From: Rutstroemia sp. NJR-2017a BVV2
Lineage: Eukaryota; Ascomycota; Leotiomycetes; Helotiales; Rutstroemiaceae
Assembly (NCBI GenBank): GCA_002946415.1
Contig: NJPS01000005.1
Location: 62,001-126,000 of the forward strand
DNA: 64,000 nucleotides
Reading direction: 5' to 3'
Below are positions 37,753 to 48,822 of this stretch, piece after piece. The notes under the pieces were generated by a model, which was not told where the DNA came from, searched no databases, and saw nothing but the letters and a program-made list of their open reading frames with translations. A program made the position numbers and the translations under genes. Position 1 is the first letter of the stretch. Every line of letters begins with the position of its first letter.

Positions 37753-40700
37753 ATGGCAGACCAAGAGGATGGATCAGCGAGGGAGAGGTCTCCAGCTCCT
37801 GTTGACCTCAACACCAGCCATGTCCACTTCGACGATGAAAGTACAGTTGCTTCGACGGTGTCCCAATCAACGTCTGCCATGACCTCTCCTTTGTCGTCAG
37901 ACTTCAGAGATTCAGATAAGAACGACCTGGACGTTCCCAAATTCTCATTTAATGCGCCGTTAAGTGAGGTGGGATCTAGAAGGGAGTCGATAGGCGGTTA
38001 TGGCACAGATGAGGAAGCTTCTGTTTGCAAACCATTCCAACGGACCGCGAGCCCAAACTCGGATATGAAGAAAAACAGGGGAGCTGAATATGAGAAGGTG
38101 GGCGATCAAGGTGTTTGTACGATGCAGAAATTCTCCTTGTACGAAACTGCTACGAGATATTACGTTGTTGGGGCGGATATTCTAGATCAACGGTTTCGGG
38201 TCCTCAAAATCGACAGAGATTCTGAACCGGATACGCTTAACATTGCGGAGGATGATATAGTCTATACAAAGAAGGAGATGACACAACTTTTGAATGCGAT
38301 AGACGATGGTAATAAAAGCTCCGGGGGCATGAAACTGAGGGGCAGTACGTGGGGCATCCTTGGGTTCATACGGTTTACTGGCGCATATTATATGCATATG
38401 ATCACGAAGAGAGGACAGAATGCTGTGATCGGCGGTCATTTCGTCTATACGATCGAAGCAACGGAGTTGATTCCACTGACCACTGCTACTAACTCAAGAT
38501 TCAAGTCTTCAGATCCTCGGAATGCAGAAGAGGCGAGATTCCTGAGCATATTGAACGGAGTTGATTTGAACAAGTCGTTTTATTTCAGTTACTCCTACGA
38601 TATTACACATACGCTACAACATAATATTATGAAAGAGCGAGATGCTCTAGCAAAAGGCGTACCATCTCCACATCCTAAAGATTATAATTCTATGTTCGTT
38701 TGGAACAGCCATTTACTGGCACCTGCAGAGAAAGTGATGAAAAATACTTATGATTGGTGTGTTCCGGTCATTCATGGATATCTAGCACAGGCAGCTCTTC
38801 CTGTCTGGGGACGGGTGATCTACATTACTATCATAGCCAGACGTTCTAGACACTTTGCTGGGGCCCGATTCTTGAAGCGCGGTGCTAACGATAGGGTATG
38901 CTTCTTTGCTCTGATAGTGATCCATTGCTGACTTCAGTAGGGTTATGTTGCCAATGATGTTGAGACAGAGCAAATCGTCTCCGAGAATATGACAACCTCA
39001 TTGCATGCACCGGGGCCAAAGTTATACGCCAGCCCGAACTATACCTCCTATGTACAGCACCGAGGAAGTATACCTCTATATTGGACGCAAGAAAACAATA
39101 GCGTTACTCCCAAGCCTCCTATTGAGCTTAATCTGGTCGACCCGTTTTATAGTGCAGCAGCACTGCATTTTGACAACTTGTTCGAAAGATATGGAGCCCC
39201 TGTGTACGTTCTGAATCTGGTAAAAGCAAAAGAGAGAACCCCAAGAGAATCTAAACTGCTACATGAATTCACCGATGCTATAAACTACCTCAATCAGTTT
39301 CTTCCGAAGGAAAGCAAGATTATTCATAAAGCCTGGGACATGAGCCGAGCTTCTAAAAGTCGTGATCAAGATGTCATCGGAACTCTTGAGGATATCGCAA
39401 AAGAGGTCGTTACCAATACCGGAATATTTCATAACGGAGATGGCAGGACAAGTATGACAAAGGTTCAGAACGGTATTGCTAGGACGAATTGTATCGATTG
39501 TTTGGATCGTACCAATGCAGCGCAATTCGTCATTGGAAAGAAGGCTCTCGGATATCAACTGCATGCTCTTGGAATTCTTAGTGAGCCATTCATTAACTAT
39601 GACACCGACGCGATCAACCTTTTTACATCCATGTACCATGGACACGGGGATACAATCGCGATTCAGTATGGAGGCTCGCAGTTAGTGAATACCATGGAAA
39701 CATACCGAAAGATCAATCAGTGGACAAGTCAATCAAGAGATATGGTGGAAAGCTTTCGCAGATTCTACAACAACTCCTTCCTTGATGGTCAAAGACAAGA
39801 AGCATATAACCTTTTCCTCGGGAACTATACATACGTTCCGGGCCAGCCTCTACTGTGGGAGTTGAGCACCGACTACTACCTCCATCATACAAGCCCACGC
39901 TCCTGGTCACCTTATACCCGACGCAGCTACAAAGAATGGTATACCCCCGCCTTCCTCGAGAAGAAGACCCTCCAACCTTACACACCACCCGCCGGTCAAC
40001 TTGCCACCAAACCCCTTACCTACTTCGACGACTACTGGATCGAAAATTACAAGCCTCTCTCCATCTCGTCTATCGTTAAAGTATTCACTTACCCCGGTAA
40101 AATGACGTCCTCAATGCGTCTCCTCCCCTCTCGCAACCAACATGAAGGCCGCTACGATCTCTCCCCTTTCAAAGTCCGCGCCGACGCCCACCTCCCCAAA
40201 GACTACGAGCAGTCATCTCCCACCAGCTCCGTCAAAACCGTCAAAAAGGAAGTAACAATCATCGAGCCCATCGACTCCGTAATCATCGACGACGACGTCT
40301 CCATCCTATCCGGGAACACCGGTCCGACAAAACGCATGAACCTCCAACGCTGGCTCCAACCCATTCAGGAAACACACCCACTTGATCGTCCCCAGACTCC
40401 TCATTCCCCGTCTTCGTCAACACATCATCCGCAAGGGATTTTGAAAGAGACTTCACATTCGCAGTCGCACAGTACAGAGGACTCGTTTCTGCTTAATCAC
40501 TCATTGGGGAATAGCTCGAATCTAAATATGAGTATGGGAGGGCTGGATAAGAAGAAAATGACCCCGCTGGATAAATCCAAAGCGGCGCAATGGACGTTCA
40601 CGCAGGTGGTTAGCGAATCGCTGAATCCGAGCGTGAGTCTAATGGAAGAGGAGGATTATGCACGATACGTGGAGTATCCGCAACAATTGGGATTGGTACT

Positions 40701-41025
40701 AGATGATGGGTTCGGCTACGCGGATGAGGATGTGGAGGGCGAGTATGAGGACTGGATTGGAGGAGAGGCGGGGAGTGGTGGCTTGGGGAAGTGGGATGCT
40801 GGGGCTGGTGGTGGTGGGTTTGGAGCCGGTCAGTGGGGTGGTGGGGTGTGGGAGGCGGGGCGCACGGATGATGAGCATGAGGAAATTGAGGAGTATAGGA
40901 GGTTCTTGAGGGTGGCGGAGAATCCGTTGACGGTGGTGGAGGAGGATGGTCAGAAGAAGAGGTATAAAGCTTATAGGAAGTGGTTGGCGGGGAAGAGTTT
41001 GTTTAAGCAGCAGCCTATTGATTAG
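37753..41025 (+). CDS. FIG4: FIG4-type SAC-domain phosphoinositide 5-phosphatase
   Basis: Two exons, 37753-38895 and 38941-41025, with a 45-nt intron, give 1075 aa. After about 115 disordered residues the SAC domain begins with KFSLYETATRYYVVG and ILDQRFRVLKIDR. Family landmarks follow: GILGFIRFTGAYYM, FYFSYSYDITHTLQ and the catalytic CX5R loop CIDCLDR (Cys about 565, Arg about 571) inside RTNCIDCLDRTN. The Fig4 branch is indicated by the long post-SAC region (VPGQPLLWELSTDYYLHH, YFDDYWIENYKPLSISS). FIG4 works in the VAC14-FAB1 complex on vacuole and late-endosome membranes and controls PI(3,5)P2 levels. The C-terminal 250 residues are disordered and Gly/Glu-rich. The product and the single intron are secure. 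Confidence 0.94.
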
Positions 41026-41354
41026 CATTAGCTCGCCTGGGTTTGATTTTGTGTAGAGTCTGGGCTGGTGATGGGAGTATGAGAAATTTATTGTTAGGTT
41101 AGTCGTATGGGATGCGGCAATGTTGGTGTTGAGATGCATAGCATAGTATAGCATGGCGTGGCGTTACTTATATCCAGGATGAAATAGGATGGATTGGTTG
41201 GATGGATAGGTTGACGGATGCGGAGCAGGTGTAAATTGCATATTGATACCATGATTAGAAACAGCATATATACATACAAAAACTTTTTATCTCACACATC
41301 TCTTCTTCCCTAATTCTCATCCATGTCTCCAAAACACCCTACCCAATCAAATCC
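41026..41354. other. Convergent 3' region FIG4/TTI2
   Basis: 329 bp between converging genes. AT-rich and non-coding. Presumably both 3' UTRs. Confidence 0.4.
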
Positions 41355-43304
41355 TTATTCCACCACTGCAAAAATATATCCTAACCTCTCATCCGCTTTC
41401 ACCACTTCCCTCAATTCCTCCTCAAATTCCTCTCTAATTTCTGTGTCGTCCGACGCTCTCACAGCTACTATGAACACTTTCGCGGTCTCCCTAATCTCGC
41501 GTTTAATCTCCTCGAGCACTTTGCCCTTCTTCTCCCTCTCCCTCTCCTCACCCTCCCTCTCCAGCTCCCCCTCCTCCCTCCCCACCCCCCCTCCCACACC
41601 CACCAACCCCTCCAAAACCCTCAACCGCCACTCCCTCCTCCCGATCCTCATCCACCCTACCAACATAACCTCCCTTAGTGTCCGCAACGCCCGCACCACC
41701 ACCTCTTGTACGCTTACTAACCACAGCGGATTCAGCAGGATACCTGTTAATAGCGGGATTACATCTTTCAGATACTTTACTGTATAGATACCTAGTTTTT
41801 GCGCCAGCGTAGAAAGAGTGGGCAGTAGGATTAGTAGTAATTGAGGTGAGTCCTGCGTTGAGAGGAAGGAGGGGAGGAGAGCTTGTTGCAGGATGGAGGT
41901 GTAGTATTTTATTCTTTCCTTTTCTTTTTCCTTTTGCTTTTCTTTCATTTTCTCTTTCCCGAGAACCAAAACCGGAACCTCATCACCCCCAAAAAGCACA
42001 GCACCTAGCGCCCACAAAGCCTCATAAGCGCGAGGTAGTAACCGCACGGAGTCTTCGAGTGGAGTGAGACTCGGCAGGAAGAGGCAGATGGGTGAGATGG
42101 CGTCTTGGAAGACGCTCGCGAGACCGGTTTGGGTGAGCAGGGGGGCAGAGAGCCTGGAGAAGAGTGCGGGGAGAAGGGAGAGGGTTTGCATGCGGATGCT
42201 GTTGGAGGGGGAGTCGAGGAGCGTGAGGAGAGGGGGGATAAGTAGGGGGAAGGCGGTGCTGCGGAGGAGGGGGGGCTGGATTGCAGGGGAGGGGATGTTA
42301 GTTAATGTGTCTGATAAGGGACAAGGAAAGGGAGGGAAAGGAGGACATACATCTATATTCCCCACAATCCAATCCAATACAATCATCGCATACGGCACCC
42401 CCGACCGCCAGGGTTGATTCGCCGGATCATTTTCTCGGAAATCGAAATGTCGGGGCGGAGCAGACGACGGCGCGGCTTTACGCGCAGCCGGAGTGATGGT
42501 AGCGGGACGGGCGGCTTTGGAGAAGAGTGGCTTGATGAATCCTTGCAGGAGATAGGCGATGAGGAAGTTGGAGGATTGCAGATATTCTTTGTGTGGAGCG
42601 AGGAGGGTTGTGGAAAGCGTGTGGGATTGGGAGGTGTTCCAGGGTGCATGGGGTGAGGTATAGCAGATGAGGGAGAGGAGGGTTGGATCTGAGGGGATGG
42701 CGGTGGGGGATGGGCGGAGGGAGAGTATGTAAGAGAGAGAGGTGAGGAGAAGTGTGTATTTGTAGCGGTATTGCTTAGCTTTGACCTCCTTCTCGGGTGT
42801 TACATCGTCTGCGGAAGAGTTAGCTGGGTATATCTTCTAGTAAAAACAAAATCGGCGTATTTACCCAGACTCTCATCAACAGTAAACACCTTCCCATCCG
42901 GTAACGCCTCCTTCGTCAACCAACCTTCTATCTTGCCTCTCCAATCCTCATCGCCAACTTGCCGTGACAGCCTCTCCGTTTGCTCCAGGCAGCTAGCGAG
43001 AACCAGCGCATCTCTTAAATCTTCCTACACAAATCATCAACTCCCATTCCATCCTCCAAGCCGGAGCTTCCACGAGTTCTTACATCATTCTGTCCGCTCT
43101 TGCCATCGCTCACAAGATCCCGATATAGATCCTCCAAGGTATAAGATTCCGGCAATTCTAATCACGTGTTAGGAGAAGTTATTGATTTAGCGGATGTGAG
43201 AGCATCTTACCGGCGGAAGACAAAAGAAAGACGTTATCCTCGTAAGCAGTTGTAGAGTTTATTTGGTTGTGGGCAGCTTTATGAGCCGAGTCAAATAAAC
43301 CCAT
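41355..43304 (-). CDS. TTI2: TTI2-like subunit of the TTT (TEL2-TTI1-TTI2) complex
   Basis: The start ATG at 43304 begins GLFDSAHKAAHNQIN, and exon 2 resumes as ELPESYTLEDLYRDL after a short intron. Further introns lie near 43070, 42840 and 42330; the last restores IVGNID|TLTNIPSPAIQP. The large last exon reads as alpha-solenoid HEAT-like repeats (LLIPPLLTLLDSPSNSIRMQ, LLPALFSRLSAPLL, LLPRAYEALWALG, YTVKYLKDVIPLLTGILL, VVVRALRTLREVM). A charged Arg/Glu segment follows and the stop is at 41355. This matches the Tti2 pattern of a co-chaperone with Tel2/Tti1 and Hsp90 in maturation of PIKK kinases (ATM, ATR, TOR, TRRAP). The call is by pattern and not by a catalytic motif, so other HEAT proteins remain possible. 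Confidence 0.7.
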
Positions 43305-43784
43305 TGCGTTTGTGGTGCAAATTGTTCATAAGTGAGCAGCACGCCCTAATATGATATGCTCAGTGGGATGCCGCTTTACAAGTGAGTTCGGCGCTGCTTT
43401 TAATTTAGAAGCTTCGTGCTATATCAACTGCGAGGGCGGAAACGTCGGTATGGATGTAAGAGCATGGGAGAGAATGCTCAGTTTGAGATTTAATTATGGT
43501 GAAAACTGCCTAAAATACCGTCAGCCCGATAGCTTTCATTCTAGTTAGTTACAAGATCAACACCGGACTCAAATTTTCTAGATGAAAGATATGGCAGGTG
43601 TAGTGGATTGCTGCCTCCAAACTCCTATATCCTTTCCCCGTTCTTTCTCTGTCCTTTCTTTCGTCATATATACATGCCAGTTCGTAACCATTCCTTTCCC
43701 AGGACCTCTCAATTTCCATAATCATAACATAACGTCTTTTATCTCAAGCCAACCAAAACGCCTACTCATAAAGCACTTATCATA
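43305..43784. other. Intergenic region
   Basis: 480 bp between the TTI2 start and the 3' end of the J-protein, both on the minus strand. Contains the TTI2 promoter. No further gene is seen. Confidence 0.4.
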
Positions 43785-44665
43785 TCACATCCAGGTCCTA
43801 ACTCCCTGCCCAGCTCTATCCTCCTCCTCATCCCTCCCCGCCTCCCCCACAATAAATTCCAAAACTTTAAAAACCCTCTCATTCAAAATACCTCCCCTCC
43901 TCCACTCCTCGACCTCGGCCTCCCCTCTAGCCTCCAGCCCCGCTCTCCTTGCCCTCCACTCTTTCTCCCCTCTCTCTCTAACCTTCCTATCAACCCTAAC
44001 CGGCACCGCAACCACAACCCTAACCAGCCTCACCATCCCCCTCACCCTCCCCACCACATCCCATCTCCCCAGCTCCCCCAATTGCCTCTGCACTTTCGCC
44101 ACTCTGCCCATCTCTCCCAGTACGATTAGTGCCCAGCCCCTGCCCCACATGACGATTTCCCGCGTGCGCCAGAACCCGGTCTCTACTTGCGTCATAATGT
44201 CTTTGTTGACGAGGTTCGGGTACTGTGTGTGCAGGGAGAGGAGGAACGAGCGGATCAGGATGAAATCGCCGGTTATGAAGTCATGGAGGAGAGAGGACAC
44301 GGCGGAGAGGAAAGTGTGGTCTGCACCTAGGAAGGAGGTCTTGGTTGGGAGGGCATCTGTGGTTGGGCGAGCGACGCGGTCGTAGGTTGCGCGGGAGGAA
44401 GGCGACTTGAGGATTTCGAAGGCGAAGGCTAGACGCTGGAATGCGCTGTATGGAGGGGAGAGCATTAGCAAAGGGCTGTACGGTTAATCTGTCAAGAAGG
44501 AGAAAAGTCGGGGGGCAAGTGTAGCAGTTACCTCGTAGAATGTGGATGGAAGGGAAGTTTATCTGGATGACATAACTTCGATCGCTCGAGGTAACGTTTT
44601 CGCAGTTCCGCTGCTGAAGCAGATCTGTCTGCGCCGAGTATTTTATAGAGCTGTTTCTCATCACA
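43785..44665 (-). CDS. J-domain (DnaJ-like) co-chaperone, 5' end unresolved
   Basis: Reading from about 44662, the J-domain starts DEKQLYKILGADRSASAAEL, has helix II with the HPD motif in LCHPDKLPF, and after an intron (about 44530-44435, CATACAG acceptor) continues FQRLAFAFEILKSPSSRATYD. The rest is a helical, Arg/Glu/Val-rich tail to the stop at 43785. J proteins stimulate Hsp70 ATPase activity through HPD. I could not find a clean start: in the same frame a TGA lies at 44666-44668, and just upstream is an ATG frame from 44710. Another possible first exon (MADLEMYS) near 44810 does not splice in frame. No signal peptide or membrane segment is evident. Class C J-protein; client unknown. Confidence 0.68.
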
Positions 44666-44710
44666 TCAGTCTTCGTTCTTGCTATCCTCCGCAACTATGG
44701 TCCAACACAT

Positions 44711-45447
44711 TGCCGTCCAATCAGCCCTCCCATCTGACAAATCGCAGACCGACACCAAATATAAGAAATGCTCACATCTTCTTCAGCCAGTATACCTAGA
44801 ATACATCTCCAAGTCAGCCATTATCAATTCCACATTCTCACTCCCATTTTCAATTCCCTGTCTCTCTCCCCAAAATCCAACATGCAACACCCAAAAAATT
44901 CACATGTCAAGCCGGGGCGGCCACTCACTCTTAATTACATCATCCTTGAACTCCCCGAATTCCTTCTCGTTCATTCTAAACCCATTCACTTATGTACTCC
45001 TCACTCGCATAGAATTGATAAATAAGTAGATAAATAAAAATAAATTAAAAGAAATTCACACAAAATTACAAAGTCATCGTGTACAGCAAAGAGGAGGGTG
45101 AGTAGGTGAGTAGGTAAGACGGTATAGTATGGTGTTGACGCGAACCGGAAACGTGCAAAAATAAATGGAGAGAAGGGAAATTTGAGGGGAGGGGTCCTGC
45201 GTCTTTCACATGAAAAACCGAGTCCGCGGCCGACAATGCGGTGCGGGCGGTGGGAAAAAGGAAAAAGGAAAAAAGGAGGATCACTTCCGTATGGTGCGGA
45301 CGGCTGTTGGCTTGTTGTACAGCAGGATGACTAAGAGTAGCGTTGTATTTTTATGCGTTTGCACTGTTACATAAATAGCTGTGCGAATCCGAACTGTCAC
45401 ATGTTAGCATTACCACGACGTGTATCTGTATCTTCGTATACCGCGAG
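44711..45447. other. Intergenic region
   Basis: About 740 bp upstream of the J-protein, without a supportable gene. AT-rich around 45010-45070. It ends at the second inverted-repeat element. Confidence 0.35.
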
Positions 45448-45554
45448 CTCTCCAGTGCAGATATAACACGCCGACGTTACATTGTCTCAGATTCTCTACG
45501 ACATCCAGTAGAGAACATTGTTCCAAATCGGCCTGATTTTTCTGCACTGGAGAG
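45448..45554. mobile_element. MITE-like element, copy 2 (107 bp)
   Basis: The left end CTCTCCAGTGCAGATATAAC with ACGCCGA, and the right end ATCGGCCTGATTTTTCTGCA then CTGGAGAG, are inverted copies of each other and match the ends of the element at 29892-30049. CGCGAG flanks it directly on both sides (45442-45447 and 45555-45560), a likely target-site duplication. The interior differs from copy 1 and is shorter, as usual for deletion-derived non-autonomous elements. No coding capacity. Confidence 0.75.
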
Positions 45555-45890
45555 CGCGAGTATGTCTAAAAATCCGAGAAAGTTACATCATGATGCTAAC
45601 TTGAAGAATGGCTCAAAGGATGTTCAGATCATCAATTCATCTGTAGCATATTCATACAAATAGCCTCTTCTTATTCTCCCTCCACGCCATCAAACATAAT
45701 CCACCCATTCATCAATCGAGCCGCCCAAATCTAGCTAGAACTCCGGAAACTCCTCCCTGCTTCACAAGGTCATCCCAACGTTTCAACTGCTAGAGCTTAT
45801 TCTCATCCCAGGGAAATAAAATGGTATATGCAGGGTATTGGTTTCCGCTTGCTCAAAATTCAGACAGCCATTGCTAGGCCCCCTTCCAAC
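45555..45890. other. 3' region of TRS85
   Basis: 336 bp of non-coding sequence between the MITE-like element and the TRS85 stop codon. Confidence 0.35.
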
Positions 45891-48257
45891 CTATAACTCC
45901 TGCTCAAAGTCATTTGTCGCATTCTCCTTCTCCTTTTCCTCCGCTTCCATCAAAGTCCCATGCAACGGTGCCGACTCAAGACTCGCCATCGGTGGTGCCA
46001 CGGCGCCCATCAAACTTTTCCTATGCGGCCTTGAATTAAACTCTTCAGTCTCCTCGCCCATCGTTGTCTCGATATCATCTTCTGGAGTAATCGTTATTTG
46101 TGATTCCGTAATCGGATACAAAGTATTCTCGACGTCGGTATGCAACGCATTGAAAAACTCATTCGCTCTAGTAAAGTGCAGTAAGCTATCTTTATGCGTC
46201 AGACTTGCATATTTAGCGCTGGCATCATCAAGACTCTTTTTGGATTGATGAGGCTTTTCAAGAGTAAGCCATCCGTCGGCCGCCATTATACTCCACATTG
46301 CCGATTTTCGAGTTCGGTTTCCCCATAGCCCCGCGCCGTGGCCTTTCTTGGTTCCGTAGCAGACTGCGACTCGTTCTTTGAAAAGAGCATCACCAACAGG
46401 GCCAACGATCTTGTGCTCCAGTAATCGTGAACCCCATCTTGCTGCATCATCCGTAGCAGAACCGCCACGCAAGCGTAGTAATTCCATCCCTAATGCCAAG
46501 CAGCGTAGAGCCCCGTAAGAAGCACTGCATCTTGTCATGTAGGAGTATGAGGAAGTTTCAAGCATGAGATCAACTGTTTCCTGCCTTGTCTTGGCACTAA
46601 TAGAATTTGCCATCAATAGAGTACTGATCGCAGCCATTTCGTTAGCCGCTGCATGATACTTCCATGCCTTATCGTTGCTGAAATCGGATCGTAGCAAATC
46701 ATAGATTTGTTGTGCCAGCTTCCAATCTCGAAGCATGAACGAGTAGTCAGCTAGCTTTCGCATGATAGCCTCCGGTGAGTCAGGCCGATAGAAGCCTTGT
46801 AGAGCATCGTAGTTGCTGCCAGATCCCGTAGCATTCGAAGAACTGCTTCGAGAGCTGCTACCGAAGGCTGACCACTTTAAGGTCTTTGACAAGCTCATGA
46901 ACTTTCCACTGATACCTCTCCGCCGAGATGCAACCTGATCATTCCAAGTCGCCACACATCGCTCCATCGAAGGGATCACAGATTGGGTCACCATCTCTCT
47001 GATGAAGGTCTTAATGGCCGTGGTATCGGATTCGTATATACAAGGGAAGGAATCTTCTGGGTCTTCTTGTGTTTCTCTTGCTTGGATTTCCGCAAGTTCT
47101 TCTGAAGCTGCGACCCATTCGCACCGGGGCAGTTGAACGCTGTCGTCATCTGTTGCCACGCACTGACTGCTTCGAAGTCTGAGAAGATGACAGTGAAGTC
47201 CGAAATGCCGCTTCATTTGCTCGAAGAGTGTTATTGATTTAGTAATATCATCTCGTTCCTCATCGTGCACCAAGACGTAATATCGAAGGTAATCATCGTT
47301 CACCCATAAAGGTAATCGTTTCTCTCCGCGACTTGATTCCTCATAGAGTCTCCTAAGTGCTTCAATAGGATTTGGGTTGCGTGAACTAATAGCAATGACG
47401 CAGGCTACTGGGTGTGAAAATGTTTCGTGAGGGGCCAACGGTAATCCGGACAGCAACCTCCGCAGATAAAGAGTATAGAAAGGAGAAGGAGCCCCTGAAG
47501 TTTTTGACTTATCCTTGAAATTTAGAAAGTCCTCTGCATCAACGCTCGGATATTCCTCAGCGTATGATAAATGTCGATCCACCAAACGTTCAACTTGAGA
47601 GATATCTCCCCCAGTCCTCAAGCGCTGCGCCGCGACCGACTCTGGTATGGATTTGATACCATTCGGTGACAACACTTTCCCCTCTCCACTCTTCCGCGAT
47701 CCTGGTATGCCTTCCGGTATTTCGAGTCCATCTCCCAGTTGTACGAATCGTACTCCGAAGTCCTCGTACAATCGACCTGCTCCTATACTATCTCGCACAT
47801 TGACTTTGCCTTGTATCTTTTCTCCAAATGGTCGTATCAGCTCCCATAGCCCTCCTTTGAAACCCTTGTCTTGTACGAGTTCGTGAGTGTCCGTTGACGT
47901 GTGAACAGCGATGTGTGGTACGAAGCCTTGTAATATAACGTTCCGTGGGTCATCTTTGCGATCTGATGGTATTAAATAACTCTCAGATAGTGTGCTTCCA
48001 CCAAATACTGAACCGGCGAGCCGCGAAGGAGTAGAAGTACCTCCAGTGGGGGAAACCGGTCTCGAACCGGAGGGCGTCGATGTGGAGGCGAAGAGGGATG
48101 AGACGGAAGCATTGGAAGCTCTATATGGTAGGGAGGATACCGAAGATACCATAGATTGCGCATCTGTCGACATTCGAGTTTTCGGCCTCCTCAACGATAT
48201 CGGGCTCGTCACCGATTCGGGTGGACTGAAGGGAGTCGCATTATTAGAAGGTGTCAT
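45891..48257 (-). CDS. TRS85: TRAPP complex subunit TRS85/TRAPPC8-like
   Basis: A single 788-codon exon starts at the ATG at 48257. The first 95 residues are Ser/Thr/Pro-rich and disordered. The conserved part starts at VILQGFVPHIAVHTSTDTHE and continues with GGLWELIRPFGEKIQG and VRFVQLGDGL. A helical core follows with LADYSFMLRDWKLAQQIYDL and MLETSSYSYMTRCSASYGAL, and the late block RWGSRLLEHKIVGPVGDALF ends in an acidic tail. This is the pattern of the ER-Golgi trafficking TRAPP 85-kDa subunit. TRS85 defines TRAPPIII, the Ypt1/Rab1 exchange complex of autophagy and early secretion. It is shorter than animal TRAPPC8, as is normal in fungi. It diverges from CCA1 across 565 bp. Confidence 0.88.
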   Translation of the reverse strand: MTPSNNATPFSPPESVTSPISLRRPKTRMSTDAQSMVSSVSSLPYRASNASVSSLFASTSTPSGSRPVSPTGGTSTPSRLAGSVFGGSTLSESYLIPSDRKDDPRNVILQGFVPHIAVHTSTDTHELVQDKGFKGGLWELIRPFGEKIQGKVNVRDSIGAGRLYEDFGVRFVQLGDGLEIPEGIPGSRKSGEGKVLSPNGIKSIPESVAAQRLRTGGDISQVERLVDRHLSYAEEYPSVDAEDFLNFKDKSKTSGAPSPFYTLYLRRLLSGLPLAPHETFSHPVACVIAISSRNPNPIEALRRLYEESSRGEKRLPLWVNDDYLRYYVLVHDEERDDITKSITLFEQMKRHFGLHCHLLRLRSSQCVATDDDSVQLPRCEWVAASEELAEIQARETQEDPEDSFPCIYESDTTAIKTFIREMVTQSVIPSMERCVATWNDQVASRRRGISGKFMSLSKTLKWSAFGSSSRSSSSNATGSGSNYDALQGFYRPDSPEAIMRKLADYSFMLRDWKLAQQIYDLLRSDFSNDKAWKYHAAANEMAAISTLLMANSISAKTRQETVDLMLETSSYSYMTRCSASYGALRCLALGMELLRLRGGSATDDAARWGSRLLEHKIVGPVGDALFKERVAVCYGTKKGHGAGLWGNRTRKSAMWSIMAADGWLTLEKPHQSKKSLDDASAKYASLTHKDSLLHFTRANEFFNALHTDVENTLYPITESQITITPEDDIETTMGEETEEFNSRPHRKSLMGAVAPPMASLESAPLHGTLMEAEEKEKENATNDFEQEL

Positions 48258-48822
48258 TAAGTCCGTGGATTGCGCCGCAGGAGAATATGTAGCTTGTTTA
48301 TGGGTCTAACACCATCAGTTTGCGCCAAGTAAATGCGCCTGGATGATGTGCACCAAACAAAGCTATATCGAATAGAAGGAACAAGGCTGGTATTCTAGAC
48401 TTTCACCAAGATCTTGCTCTGGGTGGTATTCGTGCTTCGAGCAGGTCGCGGGGCTCTATGGCTGAATCGCTGATGATCGACATGTGCGTAAAGTAGAAAG
48501 TAATGAGTTGGGGGTTTGCTCGATTAATTTGAAGGTATTCATCAAGTCACAAATCGGTACTAAGCTGTGCTCCTCTCTGACTTCATGGGAAGTATACCGA
48601 AGATGCAACTTGGTGATAGCTTCGCGCTAAAAATAATCCGTACTTACGCCTCATCACGAAGTACGGGTTGTGGCTTGTGGGGGGCCACACACGTGATCTA
48701 TAAATAATATAAAAGTTTCTTTCACGATTTTTGAAGTATTTCCGTCCAGAATCATGAACTCTAGTTTTATTCCTGAATTATGATTTGATTCTACTATCAC
48801 AAGCTAGATTTGGAACCATGTC
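48258..48822. promoter_or_regulatory. Divergent promoter region TRS85/CCA1
   Basis: 565 bp between two divergent start codons. Becomes AT-rich close to CCA1. No specific site recognised. Confidence 0.4.

Noticed and set aside
43582..44385. Plus-strand Ser/Pro/Leu-rich frame of 267 codons.
   Set aside because: Mirror of the J-domain protein on the minus strand, which has a real domain and a working intron.
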